Below are positions 1-4,614 of a DNA stretch of 5,310 bases, piece by piece. Position numbers and translations under genes: made by a program. The notes beneath the pieces were generated by a model, which made no database searches, had not been told where the DNA came from, and worked only from the letters and a program-made list of their open reading frames with translations. Source of the stretch: a bacterium ADurb.Bin374 (GTDB lineage: Bacteria > Riflebacteria > Ozemobacteria > Ozemobacterales > Ozemobacteraceae); assembly GCA_002068715.1 (NCBI GenBank), contig MWAR01000355.1:1-5310 (forward strand). The letters are read 5' to 3'. The number at the start of each line of letters is the position of its first letter. The stretch's first letter is position 1.

Positions 1-1203
1 ATGGCCCTGAAAGCCGTGCTGGCACTCGAGACCGAGGTCGGACAGAGCCGCATCGTTCCGCTCTTGCGCGATCCGAACCAGTGGGTCCGGCGCGAAGCCG
101 TCGACTGCGCTCGCAAGGTGCCCGGCTTCCCGGTTCAGCAGGTGCTCGACGCGTTCAAAGATGAATCGGCGTCCCCGGTCTGGGAAAGCATGCTCGCCTT
201 CTTCGTCGAGCGGCATGCGAACGCGTGCGTCCCGCTCATCATGCAGAAAATCAAGTCCGAGCCGGAAGAAGGCCTGCCCCGCCTGATCTCCGCCCTCGGC
301 CATCTCGATGCGCGCGAGGCCATCGCAGAAGCCAAACGGTTCGTCGGAGTCGCGAGCGATGAAAATATGCGTGAATTTTATATCGCCTTGCTTCTTCACG
401 GCGATCTGTCCGTCTTCGCCGAGCTGGCATCCCTGCTGGGGGAAAAAACGAGGGATGACGAGCTCGTTCCCCTCATCCGTGTATCGGGAGACGTCGGGGC
501 GTTCATCAAGATTGTCGACGAATATTCGACGCGGCTCCGCGAAGCGCTTGCCGTCGAAGTGGCGAAGGACATGGAAGGCGTCGCCGGCCTCGGGGTGCCG
601 CCGGGCGCCCCTCAGAATATACCAATAAGTATAAATTCCATCTCGCAGGGGATTGCCCTCATGGAAAGCGGTCGGCTTGCCGATGCGATGGCGTTTTTCG
701 AACGGTTCGCCGCCGCGTTTCCCCATCACCCTGACGCTCTCTACAACCTGGCGCAGGTGCATTTCAGGCGAAACGAGCCCGACAAGGCACTGCCCTGTCT
801 GACGACGCTCATGGAAAAAACGCCGTCACATGTCGCAGGGGCTCTGATGCTCGGTCAGATCTATTTCCGGAAGAAACAGTGGACGGCCCTGCTCGAACTC
901 TACGAGCGCATTCGAAAACATGTCCCCACGGAGGATCGGAAAACGCTCGGCCAGGTTCACGGCGCGCTGGGGCTGGCCTATTTCCATCTGAAAAAATACC
1001 AGAAGGCGATCGAGTCGCTGAACCTGGCGATTCGCGAAAACGCCCGCGACCTGTCGTCCTGTTACCACCTCGCCCTCTCGTATTACGCGGTCAGGGAACA
1101 CGCCTCCGCGCTCAAACTCCTCAAGGAACTGAAGAAAAGCCTCCCGCCGGACAGCCGGGTGTTTCGAAACGTCGAGGAGCTTCTGCAGAAACTCGAAGAT
1201 TGA
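1..1203 (+). CDS. HEAT-repeat and TPR scaffold protein, probably 5'-truncated by the window edge
   Basis: This looks like a cytoplasmic protein-protein interaction scaffold; no enzymatic motif is visible. The N-terminal half (about residues 1-195) is helical and HEAT-like, clearest at residues 16-37, where an LLRDPNQWVRREAVDCA-type unit matches the HEAT/PBS-lyase consensus. A short linker rich in Gly, Pro, Ile and Ser (about 196-213) leads into a C-terminal TPR array. TPR-like units lie at about 214-243, 245-277, 279-309, 317-347 and 352-383, with the usual small/aromatic pattern (for example ALYNLAQVHF and ALGLAYFHLKKYQKAIESL). The reading frame is open to base 1 and opens on ATG, but no upstream sequence is visible and the protein starts inside a HEAT-like helix, so that Met is probably internal. 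It ends 84 nt before the first PilT-like gene on the same strand. TPR proteins are common partners of pilus and secretion machines (for example PilF/PilW and Tgl), so a role with the downstream genes is plausible but inferred. Confidence 0.8.
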   Translation: MALKAVLALETEVGQSRIVPLLRDPNQWVRREAVDCARKVPGFPVQQVLDAFKDESASPVWESMLAFFVERHANACVPLIMQKIKSEPEEGLPRLISALGHLDAREAIAEAKRFVGVASDENMREFYIALLLHGDLSVFAELASLLGEKTRDDELVPLIRVSGDVGAFIKIVDEYSTRLREALAVEVAKDMEGVAGLGVPPGAPQNIPISINSISQGIALMESGRLADAMAFFERFAAAFPHHPDALYNLAQVHFRRNEPDKALPCLTTLMEKTPSHVAGALMLGQIYFRKKQWTALLELYERIRKHVPTEDRKTLGQVHGALGLAYFHLKKYQKAIESLNLAIRENARDLSSCYHLALSYYAVREHASALKLLKELKKSLPPDSRVFRNVEELLQKLED

Positions 1204-1287
1204 TCTGAAGGATCGTGTATGTTTCGTCGCTTCCTGCCGATAAGGGGGAACGAATGATCCGACATCCGACCGAGAGAGGCCTCTGGA
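1204..1287 (+). other. intergenic leader with two tiny ORFs ahead of the first PilT-like gene
   Basis: This 84-nt gap is long compared with the other junctions of the cluster. It contains a 12-codon ORF at 1219-1257 preceded by GAAGGA (1207-1212). Its stop overlaps, as ATGA, the start of a 20-codon ORF at 1254-1316 preceded by AAGGGGGA (1242-1249); that second ORF runs out of frame into the start of the PilT-like gene. Both have plausible ribosome-binding sites, but the ORFs are too short to tell from chance. No clear sigma-70 promoter or terminator was seen. The gap could be a translated leader, a coupling device, or plain spacer. Confidence 0.25.
1272..1279 (+). promoter_or_regulatory. ribosome binding site of the first PilT-like gene
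   Basis: A purine-rich GAGAGAGG lies 8 nt before the ATG at 1288. The frame has a stop at 1255-1257 and no other ATG before 1288, so this site fixes the start. It overlaps the 10-bp palindrome AGAGGCCTCT (1275-1284). A small hairpin pairing 1273-1276 with 1281-1284 could partly hide it. Confidence 0.55.
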
Positions 1288-2349
1288 ATGGAAACGTTAC
1301 ACAGGATCCTGAATGAGATCGCCGCGAGCAAAGCGTCCGATCTCCACATCTACCCCGGTGAGAACCCTTTCATCAGGGTGAATGGCGTTTTGCAGAAGAT
1401 GGTCGGCACCGAGTTTTCCGAAGATGAGGTGAAGAAGATCATCCTTGCCACCAGTTCTCCGCGCGCCCGGGAAATCCTCGGGAAGCAACGCCAGGTGAAC
1501 TATGCCTGGGAACGGGGCTCCGAGGGGAGATACCGGATCTCCGTCTTCTTCGACCGCGGCAAATTCGGCCTCGCCATTCGAGTCATACCGATGACGCCGC
1601 CGAAGTTTTCGGAACTCGGGTTGCCCGACCCGATCAAGAAGACCCTGGCGAAGACTTCTGGCCTCGTCATTGTCGGAAGCCCCTCGGGACACGGAAAGAC
1701 GACGACGATCGCCTCGCTTCTCGATTTCATCAACACGCATTTCGAGAAGAATATCATCACGGTCGAGAACCCTGTCGAGATCAAGTTCAGGGATGACCAC
1801 TCCACGTTCATCCAGCGGGCCATTCCCCTCGACGTGCCGAACTTCTACAGCGGTCTGTCAGCCGCATACAGACTGGATCCAGATGTCGTGGTCACCGATT
1901 CGCTGAATTACAGCGACGCGCTCGACGAGGCTCTGTTCCTGTGCGAGTCCGGCTGCATGGTCATCGGTGCGACGGACGGCGGAAGCTGCTCGCAGATCCT
2001 CGAGCGGATCATCTATTCGCGGCCGGCAGCCGAGCGGGACGCGCTCAAGGGAAAGTTGGCGACGCACGTTTCCATGGTCATCGGCCAGAAACTCGTTCCC
2101 AAGTTCGAAAACCAGGGACGAACCGCGGCTTTCGACATTCTCGTGAACACGCCGCAGGTGAAAACCCTGATCAGAAACGAGAATCTCGTCATGCTCCGGA
2201 CGATCCAGGAGCAGGACCACGCATCCGGCATGCAGACCTTCGACCGCCACCTGGCCTCGATGGTACAGAAAAACCTGATAACGCCCCAGACGGCGATCGC
2301 CTACGCGGACGATCCCCACGAAATGACGGGCCGTTTCACGCGGAAGTGA
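1288..2349 (+). CDS. PilT-family ATPase homologue 1, with degenerate Walker B and His-box
   Basis: A homologue of the type IV pilus retraction ATPase PilT (secretion NTPase superfamily), 353 aa, close to the usual PilT length. The N-terminal domain carries ASDLHIYPGENPFIRVNGVL (17-36), matching the PilT ASDLH-type start. The Walker A region (130-139) reads GSPSGHGKTT: K137 and T138 are kept, but the first consensus Gly is Ser. The Asp-box reads ENPVE (160-164) instead of EDPIE. Walker B (about 196-207) reads LDPDVVVTDSLN where PilT has a GEMRD-type end, so the Walker B Glu is Asp204. In the His-box (222-233) both histidines are replaced, by Cys223 and Asp230. The C-terminus keeps a version of the PilT AIRNLIRE motif (VKTLIRNE, 291-298) and GMQTFD (314-319). 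Family membership is firm. ATP binding is plausible; hydrolysis is doubtful. It probably acts at the inner face of the membrane with the paralogue encoded 7 nt downstream. It should not be named pilT without phylogeny. Confidence 0.88.
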   Translation: METLHRILNEIAASKASDLHIYPGENPFIRVNGVLQKMVGTEFSEDEVKKIILATSSPRAREILGKQRQVNYAWERGSEGRYRISVFFDRGKFGLAIRVIPMTPPKFSELGLPDPIKKTLAKTSGLVIVGSPSGHGKTTTIASLLDFINTHFEKNIITVENPVEIKFRDDHSTFIQRAIPLDVPNFYSGLSAAYRLDPDVVVTDSLNYSDALDEALFLCESGCMVIGATDGGSCSQILERIIYSRPAAERDALKGKLATHVSMVIGQKLVPKFENQGRTAAFDILVNTPQVKTLIRNENLVMLRTIQEQDHASGMQTFDRHLASMVQKNLITPQTAIAYADDPHEMTGRFTRK

Positions 2350-2352
2350 GGG
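2348..2352 (+). promoter_or_regulatory. ribosome binding site of the second PilT-like gene, overlapping the upstream stop
   Basis: GAGGG sits 4 nt before the ATG at 2357 and shares bases with the TGA (2347-2349) of the preceding gene. This arrangement favours re-initiation by ribosomes finishing the first PilT-like gene, and so a linked output of the two paralogues (inference). Confidence 0.5.
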
Positions 2353-2356
2353 TGCC

Positions 2357-3397
2357 ATGGAATTGAAACAGCTTATGACGACGGTCATGGAACAGGGCGG
2401 AACCGAGATCCATCTGAAAGTCGGCTCTCCTCCGCTCATCAGGCAGAACAAGTTCCTCCGAAAACTCTCGATGCCTGCCGTTCAGAATGCGGACATCAAC
2501 GGAATCGTGAAGGAATGCCTGACACCTGTCGACCAGACGAAATTCACCCAGCAGCGCTCGTTCGAAGGGAACTTCTTCGGCAACCCGCCCTGCAACTTCC
2601 GGCTGATCCTCTTTCAGACACAGTCGGAAACGATGGCAATCGTCAAACTCATCCGGAAAGCCGTTCCGAGCTTCGCTGACATCGGCATTCCGGCGGCCCT
2701 CGAGTCTCTGGCACAGGCAAAAGCCGGGCTGTTCATCTTCGCCGGGCCGTGCCGTTCCGGAATATCGACATCGCTCGGGGCGTTCGTCGAGCGGATCAAC
2801 CAGACGCGGCCGGCGCATATCCTGCTGATCGAGGACCCCATCGAGTTTTCGTTCGAGTCGAAAAAGGCCCGCATCACCCAGCGACAGTATGGAAAGGACC
2901 TGCATTCCATCGAATCCGGGCTCACCTTCGCCAAGCGGATGGACGTGGATGCCATCGTCATCGGAGATCTCAAGCGCGAATTGCCGTTCCGCGCCATTTT
3001 CGACTACCTCGCGGGTGGCCACCTGGTGATTCTCTCGATGCAGACGCTGGGCGTCCAGAACACTCTCGAAAAAATCCTGTTCGCATTTCCGGAAAGTGAT
3101 CGCCCCTACATCGGCAATGTCCTGGCCAACTACCTGCTCGGGGTCTGTTCCCAGGCGCTTCTCCTTCATCCCGGTCAGAGGCAGCTCAAACCGATTCACG
3201 AACTGCTCGTCTCGAACTCGACCATCAGCGGCATTCTCCAGAAGGGGCGCGTCAATCAGATCGAACCCAACATGCGAAGCGCCGGAGAAGGCAGCATCAC
3301 GTTCGAGCAGAGCGCCGGCGGTCTCATCCGGGACGGCATGCCCAAGGATGTCATCGAGGCATTCATGGCGATGTACCGCGGGGTGAAGAGCGTATGA
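2357..3397 (+). CDS. PilT-family ATPase homologue 2, Walker A lysine replaced by isoleucine
   Basis: A second PilT-like protein, 346 aa, colinear with the first over its whole length. The N-terminal domain has GGTEIHLKVGSPPLIRQN (14-31), the counterpart of the PilT ASDLHL...PPMIRVDG segment. At Walker A (130-138) it reads GPCRSGIST where PilT has GPTGSGKST. The phosphate-contacting lysine is Ile136 (codon ATA, 2762-2764), and a conserved Gly is Arg133. The Asp-box EDPIEF (159-164) is intact. Walker B ends IGDLKRE (202-208), with Asp204 in place of the Glu of GEMRD. The His-box GHLVILSMQT (221-230) keeps the first His (222) and has Gln229 for the second. The AIRNLIRE-type segment is degenerate (TISGILQKG, 289-297) and GMQTxD is not recognisable. 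It is probably a catalytically impaired pseudo-ATPase or partner subunit. The frame is intact and shows no sign of decay, so it is not called a pseudogene. Its TGA overlaps the start of the pseudopilin gene (ATGA, 3394-3397). Confidence 0.87.
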   Translation: MELKQLMTTVMEQGGTEIHLKVGSPPLIRQNKFLRKLSMPAVQNADINGIVKECLTPVDQTKFTQQRSFEGNFFGNPPCNFRLILFQTQSETMAIVKLIRKAVPSFADIGIPAALESLAQAKAGLFIFAGPCRSGISTSLGAFVERINQTRPAHILLIEDPIEFSFESKKARITQRQYGKDLHSIESGLTFAKRMDVDAIVIGDLKRELPFRAIFDYLAGGHLVILSMQTLGVQNTLEKILFAFPESDRPYIGNVLANYLLGVCSQALLLHPGQRQLKPIHELLVSNSTISGILQKGRVNQIEPNMRSAGEGSITFEQSAGGLIRDGMPKDVIEAFMAMYRGVKSV

Positions 3398-3780
3398 AGT
3401 GTGGGAGAACGGCTTGGGCGCGTGGTTTTACCCTCATCGAGATGAGCGTGGTTGTCGCGATCATCGGCATTTTGTATTTCACCGTGGCCCCCATGTACGG
3501 CTCGACGATTCAGAAAACTCGCGAAACCGCGCTTAAAGAGGACCTGCACGTCATGCGGAAGCTGCTCGACCAGTATTATCGCGATCGCGGCGCCTGGCCG
3601 GATGGTCTCGACGCCCTTGTCCGGGACGGATATCTCCGATCGATCCCCGCCGATCCCATCACGGGGAAGACCGATACGTGGAAACCGATCCCCTCCGAAG
3701 ACGGCCTCGGGGACGTGTTCGACATCCGCTCCGGCGCGGCGGGCGCATCGACCGACGGGAGCGCCTATGCCGAGTGGTGA
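3394..3780 (+). CDS. type II secretion GspG-like pseudopilin
   Basis: A 128-aa prepilin-like protein. The 11-residue basic leader ends in Arg10-Gly11, followed by FTLIEMSVVVAIIGIL: a class III prepilin peptidase site with cleavage before Phe12 and the conserved Glu at mature position 5 (Glu16). The hydrophobic helix covers about 12-34 and serves as both membrane anchor and pilus core. The soluble part carries LKEDLHVMRKLLDQYYRDRG (47-66), then GYLRSIPADPITGKTDTW (79-96), and a C-terminus with DIRSGAAGASTDGSAYAEW (110-128). These are hallmarks of GspG-like major pseudopilins of the kind annotated as type II secretion system protein. It would be cleaved by a PilD-type peptidase, not seen here, and assembled into a short pseudopilus. 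Its start overlaps the stop of the PilT-like gene by 4 nt, and GGTGAAG (3382-3388) is the likely ribosome-binding site. Calling it GspG itself would go beyond the evidence. Confidence 0.85.
   Translation: MKCGRTAWARGFTLIEMSVVVAIIGILYFTVAPMYGSTIQKTRETALKEDLHVMRKLLDQYYRDRGAWPDGLDALVRDGYLRSIPADPITGKTDTWKPIPSEDGLGDVFDIRSGAAGASTDGSAYAEW
3757..3761 (+). promoter_or_regulatory. ribosome binding site that decides the start of the second pseudopilin
   Basis: GGGAG lies 5 nt before ATG 3767. That start gives an 11-residue leader ending Arg-Gly, the same length as in the preceding pseudopilin. The next ATG (3784) is in another frame and does not lead into the hydrophobic helix. Confidence 0.45.
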
Positions 3781-4153
3781 GCCATGCGGAACGCGGGGCG
3801 TTGCCCTGCTGTCGCTGACCGTCGTCCTTCTCATCCTCGGTTTTTCCCTCTCGCTCATCCTGCCGCGTGCAAACAACGAGGCTCGTCGGGCGAAAGAGGA
3901 AGAACTGAGGTTTGCACTCGGAGAGTTTCGCCGCGCGGCTGAAAAATTCGCGGCAGTGAACGGACGACAACCACTTACCCTCGGGGAGCTGTGCCTCGAT
4001 GCGGAGGGACGAAGGTTTCTGCGGCGTATCTACCTGGACCCCATGACGGGAAAAGCCGACTGGACGGTGCTGGACCGGGACGGGGCGTTCGAAGTTCACT
4101 CGTCGAGCCGAGGGGTGTCGGTGGGCGGGATTCCCTATGAGCGATTCAAATAA
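3767..4153 (+). CDS. second pseudopilin-like protein, paralogue of the preceding one, lacking Glu5
   Basis: I place the start at ATG 3767, giving 128 aa. The same frame stays open upstream to about 3452, but that stretch is Arg/Ser/Pro-rich shadow of the preceding gene. The N-terminus MPSGEPCGTRG is followed by VALLSLTVVLLILGFSLSLI (12-31), an anchor helix like that of pseudopilins. Cleavage after Gly11 would leave Val at mature position 1 and Ser, not Glu, at position 5. After the helix come a charged amphipathic stretch (about 35-64) and FLRRIYLDPMTGKADW (84-99), which aligns with YLRSIPADPITGKTDTW of the first pseudopilin. The C-terminus FEVHSSSRGVSVGGIPYERF (108-127) matches its DIRSG...YAEW end. 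Family and paralogy are well supported. A tip or minor pseudopilin role, by analogy with Glu5-lacking GspK, is inference. It overlaps the previous gene by 14 nt and is the last gene before a terminator. Only one basic residue precedes the cleavage Gly, so processing is less certain. Confidence 0.75.
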   Translation: MPSGEPCGTRGVALLSLTVVLLILGFSLSLILPRANNEARRAKEEELRFALGEFRRAAEKFAAVNGRQPLTLGELCLDAEGRRFLRRIYLDPMTGKADWTVLDRDGAFEVHSSSRGVSVGGIPYERFK

Positions 4154-4174
4154 TTCGTGAAATATAAACGGATA

Positions 4175-4212
4175 TATAAAAACAGGGCACCGAACGGTGC
4201 CCTGTTTTTATA
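4175..4212. terminator. bidirectional intrinsic terminator between convergent operons
   Basis: A perfect inverted repeat: 18-nt arms at 4175-4192 and 4195-4212 separated by AA. The GC-rich core ACAGGGCACCG pairs with CGGTGCCCTGT and is flanked by A5 on the left and T5 on the right. A transcript in either direction therefore gets a strong hairpin followed by a U run. It starts 22 nt after the stop of the second pseudopilin and lies 7 nt beyond the stop of the HU gene on the other strand, so it can end both operons. Confidence 0.93.
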
Positions 4213-4219
4213 AAGGTGC

Positions 4220-4501
4220 TCATTTACCTTTGTTGACCTGGTCCTTCAGCTCCTTGCCGGGGACGAACTTGGCAACGCGCTTGGCCGGGATCTGGATGGA
4301 CTTCTTGGTCTTGGGATTGACACCCTTGCGAGCCGCGCGCTTCACGGTCACGAAGGAACCGAAGCCGACCAACTGAACCTTGTCACCCTTCTTCAGGGTG
4401 TCTTTAACGGAATCAACAAAAGCCTTCAGGACGGCTTCGGATTCGACGTTGGTGATGGCGGCCTTCTTAGCGACGGTCTTCAAGAGATCCTGCTTGTTCA
4501 C
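4220..4501 (-). CDS. HU-family histone-like DNA-binding protein
   Basis: A 93-aa protein of typical HU length (about 90 aa), a dimeric nucleoid protein that bends DNA. The N-terminal helices start NKQDLLKTVAKKA (2-14), as in HU. GFGSF (46-50) and R58-K-G-V-N-P63 make up the HU/IHF signature, with Pro63 the residue that intercalates at the tip of the beta arm. KRVAKFVPGKELKDQVN (74-90) is the typical C-terminal strand and helix. The start codon is GTG (4501-4499): there is no ATG in frame just upstream, and a strong GAGGAGG Shine-Dalgarno lies 7 nt before it. The gene appears monocistronic, between the recN terminator and the bidirectional terminator. HU and IHF subunits share the signature; the sequence reads more like HU, but I do not assign hupA or hupB. 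Confidence 0.96.
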   Translation of the reverse strand: MNKQDLLKTVAKKAAITNVESEAVLKAFVDSVKDTLKKGDKVQLVGFGSFVTVKRAARKGVNPKTKKSIQIPAKRVAKFVPGKELKDQVNKGK

Positions 4502-4508
4502 GGGGGAA

Positions 4509-4515
4509 CCTCCTC
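4509..4515 (-). promoter_or_regulatory. strong Shine-Dalgarno of the HU gene
   Basis: On the minus strand this reads GAGGAGG, a near-perfect anti-16S match, 7 nt before the GTG at 4501-4499. It decides the start of the HU gene and fits high expression. Confidence 0.85.
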
Positions 4516-4541
4516 GATCAGAATGATGTGATGGTGCTATT

Positions 4542-4571
4542 CTTGTAACATATTATTTACAGGATGCGCAA
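4542..4571 (-). promoter_or_regulatory. putative sigma-70-type promoter of the HU gene
   Basis: On the minus strand TTGCGC (4571-4566) and TACAAG (4547-4542) are 18 nt apart. They match the -35 consensus at 3 of 6 positions and the -10 consensus at 4 of 6. TGT directly precedes the -10 candidate, giving an extended -10 (TGn). The region is clearly richer in A/T than the flanking genes. Transcription would start near 4535, leaving a leader of about 34 nt. The elements are weak by eye, so only the general location is reasonably supported. Confidence 0.3.
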
Positions 4572-4581
4572 GGGGTACGGC

Positions 4582-4613
4582 GAAAAAAAATGAGGAAAAT
4601 CCACCTTTTCCTC
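4582..4613 (-). terminator. intrinsic terminator of recN
   Basis: On the minus strand GAGGAAAA (4613-4606) and TTTTCCTC (4599-4592) form an 8-bp stem with a 6-nt loop (4605-4600). One base later an unbroken run of eight T follows (4590-4583). The stem begins one base after the recN stop codon (4617-4615). The stem is short and half A-T, so it is weaker than the terminator at 4175-4212, but the U tract is long. It separates recN from the HU promoter. Confidence 0.65.
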
Positions 4614-4614
4614 G

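Noticed and set aside
1858..2451. 197-aa open frame on the minus strand across the junction of the two PilT-like genes
   Set aside because: No motif and no ribosome-binding logic; it is a mirror of conserved coding sequence on the plus strand.
2336..3199. Long open frame on the minus strand opposite the second PilT-like gene
   Set aside because: Low-complexity charged composition with no recognisable domain, fully antisense to a gene with clear family motifs. It is a GC-rich shadow frame.
2357..3397. Second PilT-like gene as a pseudogene because of the lost Walker A lysine
   Set aside because: The frame is intact, of family length, tightly coupled to its neighbours and keeps the Asp-box, so a functional pseudo-ATPase is the better reading.
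3452..3766. N-terminal extension of the second pseudopilin frame
   Set aside because: The extra residues are an Arg/Ser/Pro-rich shadow of the first pseudopilin. Starting at 3767 gives a proper leader, anchor helix and Shine-Dalgarno.
3784..3786. ATG just after the first pseudopilin stop as the start of the second pseudopilin
   Set aside because: It is in a different frame and does not read into the hydrophobic helix or the DPMTGKADW block.
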